Shown piece after piece: positions 1 to 6,154 of a stretch of DNA of 9,159 nucleotides; position 1 is the first letter of the stretch; every line of letters starts with the position of its first letter. The DNA is from Spirochaetales bacterium (GTDB lineage Bacteria > Spirochaetota > Spirochaetia > JABMQR01), in NCBI GenBank assembly GCA_023139255.1, contig JAGLNY010000264.1, forward strand, positions 1 through 9,159, read 5' to 3'. The notes below the pieces were generated by a model. That model searched no databases. It was given only the letters and a program-made list of their open reading frames with translations, and was not told where the DNA came from. A program made the position numbers and the translations under genes.

Positions 1-2
1 GA

Positions 3-785
3 GACTTGTCTTTTGTCATAGAGGAAATCCTCCCTGTTATAATTGATGCAGAAAACTATAAGCCGGATCCCGAAGCTTTGCATATCTACCAGGAAGTGGA
101 TAATGAGATACATGCCTATGTCTCCAAGAAAATTGGAACTATTGCAGACACAATCTCAACTCTGGAAGCGTTGTGGAAGGATAATGAATTCATGGATCTC
201 ATACACCAACTGCAGTTAGATTTGACTGGGGCGGATATCTCCTTTGCGGCACCGATGTCACTTGATGCCCGAATTGAAAAGGGAGATGTATTTGTCCGTG
301 ATATGTTTAACCTCTTCCCCTACGAAAACACGCTTTATGCTATCGAATTGACCGGGAAAGAGATCAATGCATATCTTGAGTACTCATATGACAATTGGTT
401 CAGCTATATGGTCGTTCCGGATGAGAAATCTGAGCTGTTACTGCCAGAAATTCCCTACTACAATTTTGATAGTGCAGCGGGTATTGAGTATATTGTTGAT
501 ATTTCTAAGCCTGCCGGTGATCGGGTGACAATTACAAAGCTGCAGAATTCAGGGAAACCAATTAACCCGGAAACAGTCTATCTGATAGCCGTTAATTCCT
601 ACCGCGGTAACGGGGGTGGCGGACATCTTACGAGAGGAATAGGGCTTACAAGTGAAGAGTTAAGAGAAAGAGTACTCTACTCAACCCTTCAGGATTTGCG
701 TTTCTATGCTATACGTTTATTTGAGTATTCGGGTACAATCCTCCCGTTTACTGATAATAACTGGAAGATCATACCCGAAAACTAG
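3..785 (+). CDS. 5'-nucleotidase / 2',3'-cyclic-nucleotide phosphodiesterase family protein, C-terminal part (5' partial)
   Basis: This is the C-terminal domain of a metallophosphatase/5'-nucleotidase, a family that dephosphorylates extracytoplasmic nucleotides for salvage. The frame is open to the window edge, so the start and the N-terminal metallophosphoesterase domain lie upstream; the in-frame TTG at 6 is not a credible start. About 261 codons are present. Family hallmarks seen are: the domain entry 'AYVSKKIGTIAD'; 'ADISFAAPMSLDARIEKGDVFVRD'-like sequence around 240-300; 'LFPYENTLYAIELTGKEI' around 312-365, the segment carrying aromatic residues that stack on the base; and 'NSYRGNGGGGHLT' around 595-633. 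The protein ends 'NNWKIIPEN', as family members do. It stands alone here, and the next gene converges on it. Family assignment is firm; the exact substrate (AMP, cyclic nucleotide or UDP-sugar) cannot be told without the catalytic domain. Confidence 0.9.
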   Translation, partial: DLSFVIEEILPVIIDAENYKPDPEALHIYQEVDNEIHAYVSKKIGTIADTISTLEALWKDNEFMDLIHQLQLDLTGADISFAAPMSLDARIEKGDVFVRDMFNLFPYENTLYAIELTGKEINAYLEYSYDNWFSYMVVPDEKSELLLPEIPYYNFDSAAGIEYIVDISKPAGDRVTITKLQNSGKPINPETVYLIAVNSYRGNGGGGHLTRGIGLTSEELRERVLYSTLQDLRFYAIRLFEYSGTILPFTDNNWKIIPEN

Positions 786-835
786 TACTGCATACACCTT
801 CACCTTACGCATTTATACTGCGTCAATCCAGTACT
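784..835. terminator. Nested inverted repeats between convergent genes, possible bidirectional terminator
   Basis: The outer arms AGTACTG (784-790) and CAGTACT (829-835) are exact reverse complements. They enclose a second exact pair, ACGCA (807-811) and TGCGT (819-823). The structure fills the short gap between two gene ends that face each other, the usual place for a shared terminator. There is no T-run and the stems are short, so termination is an inference from position. Confidence 0.3.
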
Positions 836-842
836 CGAAATG

Positions 843-1889
843 CTATATCTGGATTGTACTATCCGTCTGATCCGACTCAATACAGGCATCCAAAATTTTC
901 TGAATTGCCGCACCCCGTGCAAAATCAGGCTGATCATTTTCGCCTTTCTTGATGCTGTTTACAAATCTTTTATAGATATTTGGTGTTTTTCGGCATTTAA
1001 CTGTTTTCCACACAGCTTCGTGGCGATCTTTTCCCGTACAGATGTCGAGTGTGTCATAAGCATCGTCCAGATCTATACGTATAGCGCCTTCATCCCCGAA
1101 AATGCGGAGCTGAAGACAATTTTTATACCCAGTCGCGTATCGTGAAGTGTGAATTATGCCGATACAGCCGTTTTCATACTCTACGGTAATAATTGCTGAA
1201 TCATTGGCATCAAGTTTATACTCACCGATTTGATTTCCCGGAGCTTTCTCAAAATTTTTCAGGCGGCAATGCACATTTTTAACCTGACCAACAGGATAAG
1301 TGGCGAAATCGAGGAGGTGAACACCTACATCACCAAGAACTCCCCCACTACCGTGTGCTGTTGAGAGGCGCCAGAGCCATTTGTCATCACTTCGCCAGTT
1401 CCCCCAACCATTGCTTGAGAGCCAGCTCTGGAGATAACATGCGTCCAGGTGCTTAACCACACCGATTTTTCCACTGGCTATCAGCTGTGCAGCTTTGTGA
1501 ATTGCCGGGGAATTTCGGTATGAGAAGTTGACCATGTTGATCACTCCCTTTTGTTTTGCCTCATCAGCCATTTTCTTTGCATCAGCATAACATGTCGCCA
1601 ACGGTTTTTCACACAGTACGTGCTTTCCCGCTGCTATCGCATCAATCGATAATGCAGAATGATAGGCGTCAGGAGTCACATTTGAGACAGCATCACAATC
1701 GGCTTTTTCCAGGAGTTCTGAAAAGCTGCGGAAGATAGGTACTTTCAGTTCATTTTTCGCGGCAAAATCTACAGCTTTTGGTTCATCAACATCGCAGATT
1801 GCGGATATTCTGCATCCGGGGATCTCTGTAAAGTTTTTTACATGTGAGCTGGCCATACCACCCGTACCAACAATTGCGATTTTTATCAC
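843..1889 (-). CDS. Gfo/Idh/MocA family NAD(P)-dependent sugar oxidoreductase (ThuA partner)
   Basis: A 348-residue cytoplasmic oxidoreductase, normal length for the family. The N-terminal Rossmann fold shows the dinucleotide loop GTGGMA (residues 8-13) and an acidic residue after the second strand (CDVDE, about 32-36). The family signature EKP is at 94-96, with Lys95 the expected catalytic lysine. The C-terminal α/β domain carries GDVGVHLLD with Asp187 and His191, the usual D-x3-H catalytic pair. The start is GTG at 1889, preceded by GGAGTG five bases upstream. It lies 17 bp downstream of the ThuA-like gene on the same strand, so the two are very likely one transcript. In rhizobia the ThuA neighbour ThuB is a dehydrogenase of this family that makes 3-keto disaccharides. 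A similar sugar or inositol oxidation is inferred here; the substrate is unknown. Confidence 0.9.
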   Translation of the reverse strand: MIKIAIVGTGGMASSHVKNFTEIPGCRISAICDVDEPKAVDFAAKNELKVPIFRSFSELLEKADCDAVSNVTPDAYHSALSIDAIAAGKHVLCEKPLATCYADAKKMADEAKQKGVINMVNFSYRNSPAIHKAAQLIASGKIGVVKHLDACYLQSWLSSNGWGNWRSDDKWLWRLSTAHGSGGVLGDVGVHLLDFATYPVGQVKNVHCRLKNFEKAPGNQIGEYKLDANDSAIITVEYENGCIGIIHTSRYATGYKNCLQLRIFGDEGAIRIDLDDAYDTLDICTGKDRHEAVWKTVKCRKTPNIYKRFVNSIKKGENDQPDFARGAAIQKILDACIESDQTDSTIQI

Positions 1890-1906
1890 GATTTCACTCC
1901 ATATTT

Positions 1907-2683
1907 TTATGTTTGCTCTACGCCGGTACTGCCGAAATCAACATGTTTCTCTGTAATATTTTCTATTGGATCGACGATATGGTGACCTTTTTCTGTTCCC
2001 TGGTTAACTCTCGGTTTTGCCCACCGTACTGCGTTGGTGATAACCTTCCTGATCTCCTCGTTGTAGAAAATGGGGTAGGTTTCGTGTCCGGGGCGGAAGT
2101 AGAATATACGTCCATGCCCTCGTTCCCAGCAGCAGCCGCTGCGGAATACCTCCCCGCCTTCAAACCAGGAAACAAAGATAAGCTTATCCGGTGTAGGTAT
2201 GTCGAAACGTTCGCCGTACATCTCTGTATTAGGCAGCTCGATATAGTCACCGATACCATCGGTAATCGGATGGCCTGGTTCAAGATTCCACAGCCGCTCT
2301 TTTTCGGCAATTTCACGCCAGCGGAGAGAGCAGTTTGTACCAAGCATCCGTTTGAATATCTTGGCAAAATGACCTGAGTGAAGTACGATCAGCCCCATGC
2401 CAGCCAAAATTCGTTGTTGTACACGATCGACTATTTTTTCATCAACTTCGTTGTGTGCAATATGTCCCCACCAGATAAGAACGTCGGTGTTGTTGAGGAC
2501 ATCCTCGGTTAATCCATGCTCCGGTTCATCGAGAGTTGCGGTACAGGTTTGAATATCTTCAGAAGCGCCAAGGAAATCAGCGATAACCTTGTGCATACCA
2601 TCCGGGTAGAGTTTTCTTACTGCCTCGTTTTTTATTTCGTGGCGGTACTCGTTCCATATAGTTACTTTAATTGTATCAATCAT
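1907..2683 (-). CDS. ThuA-like protein (trehalose-utilisation family)
   Basis: A 258-residue protein of the ThuA family, which has a class-I glutamine-amidotransferase-like fold. Family marks are: the opening IWNEYRHE (residues 9-16) and YPDGMH (26-31); the strand VLIWWGHIAHNEV (68-80); the LHSGH turn (101-105), at the place of the nucleophile elbow but without a cysteine; and RPGHETYP (197-204). The start ATG at 2683 has AAGGAG about seven bases upstream. It is the first gene of a two-gene unit with the downstream Gfo/Idh/MocA oxidoreductase. In rhizobia ThuA and ThuB act together on trehalose, maltitol and sucrose through 3-keto intermediates. The precise chemistry of ThuA proteins is not settled, so I assign only a role in 3-keto sugar handling by association. 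The last ~30 residues, after the conserved core, look unstructured. Confidence 0.87.
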   Translation of the reverse strand: MIDTIKVTIWNEYRHEIKNEAVRKLYPDGMHKVIADFLGASEDIQTCTATLDEPEHGLTEDVLNNTDVLIWWGHIAHNEVDEKIVDRVQQRILAGMGLIVLHSGHFAKIFKRMLGTNCSLRWREIAEKERLWNLEPGHPITDGIGDYIELPNTEMYGERFDIPTPDKLIFVSWFEGGEVFRSGCCWERGHGRIFYFRPGHETYPIFYNEEIRKVITNAVRWAKPRVNQGTEKGHHIVDPIENITEKHVDFGSTGVEQT

Positions 2684-2708
2684 AGATACTCCTTATCCTG
2701 GAATAGCA

Positions 2709-2748
2709 ATTATATACAGAGACTAAAGCATATATTGGTTGTGGTCAA
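2709..2748 (-). promoter_or_regulatory. Candidate promoter for the thuA-gfo unit
   Basis: Read on the minus strand, TTGACC (2748-2743) is followed 17 bases later by TAGTCT (2725-2720). A perfect TATAAT lies further on (2714-2709) but has no good -35 partner. Either would start transcription a short distance upstream of the ATG at 2683. Assigned by eye from consensus only. Confidence 0.35.
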
Positions 2749-2956
2749 TCGGAATTCTTGATATATTTACGATAAGAATCTGATATGAATAGGACAAATC
2801 CTGGATTATGATTTTCATTTTCATCGGTTACCCGTTTTGTAAAACTGCTGACTGCTTTTGATGATAATTGGTGCTGGATACTCTAACAATCAGATAACAG
2901 AAAAACTTTGTTTAGCAGAGCAAGAGTAGGGCATTGCGCATTAATCCTGAGGAAAT

Positions 2957-2985
2957 TTGAAAATATTTGTACAAAAAGGTAATTT
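2957..2985 (+). promoter_or_regulatory. Candidate sigma-70-type promoter for the second dehydrogenase
   Basis: TTGAAA (2957-2962) and TAATTT (2980-2985) are separated by exactly 17 bases. They match the -35 and -10 consensus at five and four of six positions. Transcription would begin near 2992 and give a leader of about 60 bases that contains the hairpin at 3006-3038. Confidence 0.4.
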
Positions 2986-3005
2986 GCTGTAACATGAGAA
3001 GGAAA

Positions 3006-3038
3006 TCAGGGGCTGGATCAGCTGCCTGAATTCTTTTT
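3006..3038 (+). terminator. Terminator-like hairpin with T-run in the leader (possible attenuator)
   Basis: TCAGG (3006-3010) pairs with CCTGA (3025-3029) and GCTG (3012-3015) pairs with CAGC (3019-3022) around a three-base loop, with a small internal bulge. TTCTTTTT (3031-3038) follows directly. It has the form of an intrinsic terminator, yet sits just before the ribosome site of the gene at 3055 and after its likely promoter. It could attenuate that gene or end upstream transcription. Confidence 0.45.
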
Positions 3039-3054
3039 CATGGGGGCAGATGGT

Positions 3055-4062
3055 ATGAATCAGAATGAAACTATTAACTGGGGTGTACTGAGTACCGCAA
3101 AAATCGGGAGGGAAAAGGTCATCCCGGCGATGCAGAGTGGTGAACATACACATATTCAGGCAATAGCATCACGGAATTATGAAAAAGCCAGGGAAGCAGC
3201 GGATCTTCTGGGAATCCCCGATGCTTACGGTTCCTATGAGGAATTGATTGCTGCACCAGGTATACAGGCAGTATATATACCGCTTCCCAATCATCTCCAT
3301 TATCCCTGGATAAAGAAATGTATACAGGCAGGAAAGCATGTATTATGTGAAAAACCCCTGGTACTTGAATCTGCGCAGGTACGTGAGCTTAAGGCACTTC
3401 AGAAAGAATCCGGGCTCCTGATTGGTGAGGCTTTCATGGTACTGCATCAGACACGCTGGCAGCGGGTTCGTGAACTCGTGCAAAGCGGATCACTCGGTAA
3501 GTTTGTCTCTGCACACAGTATTTTTAGCTATTATAATGGTGATAAAGATAATATTCGGAATTCCCTGGAATACGGTGGGGGAGGTATCAATGATATTGGC
3601 TGCTATCCAACGGTTCTTTCGCGTTTTGTGCTTGGGGAAGAACCTGTGAGGGCGGCAGCATTTGTTGAGAAAGACCCGGATTTTGGGACTGACCGGTTGG
3701 CATCAGTTGTTCTGGACTATCCTTCAGGTCCGGTAACGTTTACTATCTCCACCCAGATGGTTCCCTACCAGTATTTTCAGTTTTTTGGTACGGAAAAGAT
3801 GATTGAGGTCAATATACCTTTTAATACCCCTGATTTTCGTGCAATGTCTATTCGTGTCAATTCAGGTGATGTCCATGAGTTACCGCAAATCGCAGAATCT
3901 TTTGCACCTGAAAATCACTATACGAAGCAGGGAGATGCGTTTTCCCGGTCTATTCTTTATGGGGAAGCCTTTGCCGGTTCGCTTGATAATGCAGAAAAAA
4001 ACCAGAAAGTGCTTGAGGCCATTGTTAAATCTGCGAAAGAAGGTACATGGGTCAATGTTTGA
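3055..4062 (+). CDS. Gfo/Idh/MocA family oxidoreductase, dihydrodiol/xylose dehydrogenase-like
   Basis: A 335-residue NAD(P)-dependent oxidoreductase. I place the start at ATG 3055 rather than the in-frame ATG at 3040, because GGGGG (3042-3046) lies eight bases before 3055 and nothing comparable precedes 3040; the family's first strand (INWGVLSTAKIG) also follows directly. The EKP signature is at 99-101 (Lys100). In the catalytic loop, GGGGINDIGCYPT (174-186), Asp180 is followed four positions later by Tyr184 instead of the His seen in the other dehydrogenase of this window. That DIGCYP form is typical of the glucose-fructose oxidoreductase / dihydrodiol dehydrogenase / xylose dehydrogenase branch. 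The two dehydrogenases are therefore not a recent duplication. It is transcribed away from the thuA unit, so a related carbohydrate role is inferred. The 3' end overlaps the convergent acyltransferase gene by 11 bp. Confidence 0.9.
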   Translation: MNQNETINWGVLSTAKIGREKVIPAMQSGEHTHIQAIASRNYEKAREAADLLGIPDAYGSYEELIAAPGIQAVYIPLPNHLHYPWIKKCIQAGKHVLCEKPLVLESAQVRELKALQKESGLLIGEAFMVLHQTRWQRVRELVQSGSLGKFVSAHSIFSYYNGDKDNIRNSLEYGGGGINDIGCYPTVLSRFVLGEEPVRAAAFVEKDPDFGTDRLASVVLDYPSGPVTFTISTQMVPYQYFQFFGTEKMIEVNIPFNTPDFRAMSIRVNSGDVHELPQIAESFAPENHYTKQGDAFSRSILYGEAFAGSLDNAEKNQKVLEAIVKSAKEGTWVNV

Positions 4063-4720
4063 TAAGATAATCTTTCTCAAATTTCCGGGACTCGGAATAT
4101 ACTCCCCTGTTGCCAGACGGTAACAGATGAGCCAGCTCAAACATAAGCTGGTCTGTGATATCACGCTTTATCTGTCTGGTAATTGCCCCGGCATAGTTTA
4201 TTTTTACCGGGTTCCCAACTTTAAAGATTATCCGGGTCCTACGGAATCTCTTTATATTCTGCCAAAATCGTTCACCACCGTAGTGTGCCAGAGGGAGAAT
4301 GGTGCTGTTGGTTCTCATAGCCAGGCTTGCAATACCCGAATTTCCCTTACGGAGTTTTCCGTCATTGCTGCGGGTTCCTTCAGGTGCTATAAAGAGAATT
4401 TTATTATTTTTGAGAACCTTTTCCGCGTTTCGCAGGGATGTAATGGCAGGATTGCTGCGATCTATAGGAATTCCTCCCCAGTTATTGGCCAGAATACGAA
4501 GCAGCGGGTTTTTCCATGTCTCCTGCTTTGTGAGCCCGTAAAACTCCCGCGGCAGCAGCTTTGTACTCAAGATAGGAACTTCCAGAAAGTTAATATGGTT
4601 TACTATTATCAGTAATGGACCGTTCATAGGCACGTTGCTGAGTTCAGAAGCGTCAATTTTGCATATTATCCTGAGAATACCGCGTACACATGATGTTAAC
4701 AGCCGGCCGGGAAGTGTCAT
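4052..4720 (-). CDS. 1-acyl-sn-glycerol-3-phosphate acyltransferase family protein (PlsC-like)
   Basis: A 222-residue membrane-associated acyltransferase, expected to transfer an acyl chain to lysophosphatidic acid to give phosphatidic acid. Motif I is NHINFLE (41-47): the catalytic His42 is followed by Glu47 where the canonical HX4D motif has Asp. Motif II corresponds to GGIPIDR (82-88) and motif III to PEGTR (113-117), with 'LPLAHYGGE' (142-150) near motif IV. The N-terminus (LLTSCVRGILRIICKI) could be an amphipathic or membrane-associating helix. The start codon overlaps the stop of the upstream lipid kinase gene in an ATGA arrangement, and no strong ribosome site is visible, which suggests translational coupling. 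Family is firm; the HX4E form appears to belong to a subfamily, and the acceptor specificity is unproven. Confidence 0.88.
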   Translation of the reverse strand: MTLPGRLLTSCVRGILRIICKIDASELSNVPMNGPLLIIVNHINFLEVPILSTKLLPREFYGLTKQETWKNPLLRILANNWGGIPIDRSNPAITSLRNAEKVLKNNKILFIAPEGTRSNDGKLRKGNSGIASLAMRTNSTILPLAHYGGERFWQNIKRFRRTRIIFKVGNPVKINYAGAITRQIKRDITDQLMFELAHLLPSGNRGVYSESRKFEKDYLIKH

Positions 4721-5673
4721 ACAGCCGCTTTCTTTCCAATGAAGTTGAGAGCATGTTTCAAACAGGTTATAGTAAGTTCCTTGCCGTCGATACAGATAAT
4801 TTCACCATCCGCGTGAACAGCCATTCCGCCATTCACTGCAGAAAGGTGAAAAGAGTCAGCTGTATCAGTTATAGTATCATCAAGTGATGACTGTGTCCCT
4901 TTTGTATAGTGAAACATGGCTTTCAGGAGTTTGCGCCTGCTTCCCTGCCTTGTCATGCAGATATTTAGCAGCCCGTCATGATTTATTCCATCCGGTGCCA
5001 TATAGAATGAACCCCCCATGCGTTTTCCGTTCATTATGGAAATGAGGGCCGGTTCCTCAGTGATGGTTGCATTATTGTAGGTGATTTTTATTACCGGTGG
5101 TTTAGGGTAGGTAATGAGAGTTTTTAATGCCCCGATAGCGTATCCCGCGGCCCCATGAATATGTTTCATTTTTTCTGCTTCAAGACCTACTATGGTGTCG
5201 AACCCAACACCGATCCCATTTCCGAAAAAGCGTCCATCGGGATAATTTCCTCCCTTAATCAGACCAATGTCGAGGGGTTTGATGTGAGGATCTGTCAGAA
5301 GCTCCAGATTCTCCTTCAATGTTCCCGGCAGGCCTGCCCCGAAGGAAAAATCGTTTCCTCTTCCTATAGGGAGAACCCCCAGCACCGGGATGTGTGCCTT
5401 CTCAGGCGCACTGTTTTCAACATTGCCTCTGTACGCCATGAGACCATTAATAATCTCATTACACGTTCCATCACCACCTGCTGCAATAATTGCGGTATCA
5501 GTACTTGAAAGGTTTTCAGCAGCTAAAGTAATTGCGTGACCCGGCTTTGCTGTAACAAGAAGACGGTAACCCAGCGTATGAGATTCCATGAAAGCCCTGA
5601 TCTCCGGTATGAATTTTTCCGCATAACCTTTACCGGCTGTTGGATTGAGAATGATAATATAGTTTTTGATCAT
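4717..5673 (-). CDS. Diacylglycerol kinase family lipid kinase (YegS/DgkB type)
   Basis: A 318-residue soluble lipid kinase that would phosphorylate diacylglycerol or a similar lipid with ATP at the membrane face. The N-terminal DAGK catalytic domain shows NPTAGKG (10-16), the nucleotide-binding AGGDGT (65-70) with NEIINGL following, and LPIGRGNDFS (101-110). The C-terminal β-rich domain has APDGINHDGLLNI (226-238), including the conserved Asp-Gly pair, and HADGE (287-291). Length is close to the usual ~300 residues. The ribosome site is weak (GGGACAG before the ATG), and a possible -10 element TATGAT lies 36 bases upstream of the start (minus strand, 5715-5710). Four bases overlap the PlsC-like gene, so both phosphatidate-producing enzymes are probably made from one message. 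DgkB, YegS and sphingosine-kinase-like members share these motifs, so lipid specificity stays open. Confidence 0.9.
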   Translation of the reverse strand: MIKNYIIILNPTAGKGYAEKFIPEIRAFMESHTLGYRLLVTAKPGHAITLAAENLSSTDTAIIAAGGDGTCNEIINGLMAYRGNVENSAPEKAHIPVLGVLPIGRGNDFSFGAGLPGTLKENLELLTDPHIKPLDIGLIKGGNYPDGRFFGNGIGVGFDTIVGLEAEKMKHIHGAAGYAIGALKTLITYPKPPVIKITYNNATITEEPALISIMNGKRMGGSFYMAPDGINHDGLLNICMTRQGSRRKLLKAMFHYTKGTQSSLDDTITDTADSFHLSAVNGGMAVHADGEIICIDGKELTITCLKHALNFIGKKAAV

Positions 5674-5753
5674 GATAGCTGTCCCATAGTGTTGCGTTTT
5701 TCTTGATTTATCATAGTATCATGTTGCTTTGGTTTAATAAAGAAATATATCAT

Positions 5754-5777
5754 GGCACTGACGGTGGCACTGACGGT
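5754..5777. repeat. Perfect 12-bp tandem duplication
   Basis: GGCACTGACGGT occurs twice head to tail, at 5754-5765 and 5766-5777, with no mismatch. It is GC-rich compared with the AT-rich surroundings. Two copies could be a chance slippage product or paired protein sites; no function can be read from it. Confidence 0.7.
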
Positions 5778-5872
5778 GCTTCGACAATTTAAAACGGCCT
5801 TTTTTCTTCGGTCAGGGCAGTGATGAAACCCATAGTTCACAAAATAAGTAATGTTTCCATCTATTGTTTCGG

Positions 5873-5896
5873 TTTAACATTTATATAGATGTTAAA
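5873..5896. promoter_or_regulatory. Inverted repeat TTTAACAT-N8-ATGTTAAA, candidate operator
   Basis: TTTAACAT (5873-5880) and ATGTTAAA (5889-5896) are exact reverse complements separated by eight bases, giving 24 bp with two-fold symmetry. The size suits a dimeric helix-turn-helix regulator. It lies in the control region shared by the lipid kinase unit and the sulfur operon. The regulator is unknown. Confidence 0.45.
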
Positions 5897-5990
5897 ACTA
5901 TCATTATACTCTCCATTGCAGAGCGTAATTCTCTATGTATTATATGTCGTAAATAAAATATGATAATATTTCGATAAGTTATTGTATATA

Positions 5991-6005
5991 TTACAAATAT
6001 TGTAA
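5991..6005. promoter_or_regulatory. Short palindrome TTACAA-ATA-TTGTAA
   Basis: Six-base arms are perfectly complementary around a three-base centre. It lies in the AT-rich block about 150 bp upstream of the YeeE half start. TAAGTTAT also occurs as a direct repeat at 5975-5982 and 6003-6010. In such AT-rich DNA short palindromes arise by chance, so this is a tentative operator. Confidence 0.3.
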
Positions 6006-6006
6006 G

Positions 6007-6039
6007 TTATAAAATGATAAATAATTAATTATTTTATAA
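6007..6039. repeat. Nested palindromes in the AT-rich block
   Basis: TTATAAAAT (6007-6015) and ATTTTATAA (6031-6039) are nine-base exact reverse complements. Overlapping them is the perfect 16-bp palindrome AAATAATTAATTATTT (6019-6034). The arms contain no G/C pair, so any hairpin would be weak; bent or easily melted DNA or a protein site is more likely. Confidence 0.5.
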
Positions 6040-6047
6040 ATTTTATA

Positions 6048-6076
6048 TTGATAAAAAGTATATATTTATATATTGT
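6048..6076 (+). promoter_or_regulatory. Candidate promoter of the sulfur operon
   Basis: TTGATA (6048-6053) is followed 17 bases later by TATTGT (6071-6076), or 15 bases later by TATATT (6069-6074). A start near 6083 would give a leader of about 70 bases. The block is so AT-rich that -10-like words are common, so the exact position is uncertain. Confidence 0.3.
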
Positions 6077-6154
6077 TTTATCGAATAGACTCGAAAGCTT
6101 TTTTCAGATCACATGAGAACTACTACATACTTAAAATTTAGGGGGAGCACATAT

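Larger units (their letters stand above)
2684..3054. promoter_or_regulatory. Divergent intergenic control region, no gene
   Basis: About 370 bp lie between the divergent ThuA-like gene and the second dehydrogenase. I see no convincing gene here. It holds candidate promoters for both directions and a leader hairpin near the right end, listed separately. The layout would allow one sugar-responsive regulator to control both flanking units, but I found no clear operator palindrome. Confidence 0.5.
5674..6154. promoter_or_regulatory. Long intergenic region upstream of the sulfur operon, no gene
   Basis: About 480 bp between the divergent lipid kinase and the YeeE half-gene, with no credible coding sequence. 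From left to right it holds a 12-bp tandem repeat (5754-5777), an inverted repeat (5873-5896), an AT-rich block (15 G/C among the 140 bases 5941-6080) containing several palindromes, and a candidate promoter near 6048-6076. An in-frame ATG at 6113 is rejected as the start of the YeeE half because it has no ribosome site. Confidence 0.6.

Noticed and set aside
1844..2377. Long open frames on the opposite strand or in another frame within the ThuA-like and dehydrogenase genes
   Set aside because: They overlap well-supported family genes, have no recognisable domain and no ribosome sites, and look like shadows of the coding strand.
5941..6110. Replication origin or attachment site in the AT-rich block
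   Set aside because: No DnaA-box cluster, no integrase and no flanking direct repeats; a promoter region explains it more simply.
6113..6154. In-frame upstream ATG adding 14 residues to the YeeE N-terminal half
   Set aside because: No Shine-Dalgarno before it, while a strong GGGGGAG lies seven bases before ATG 6155, inside the proposed extension.
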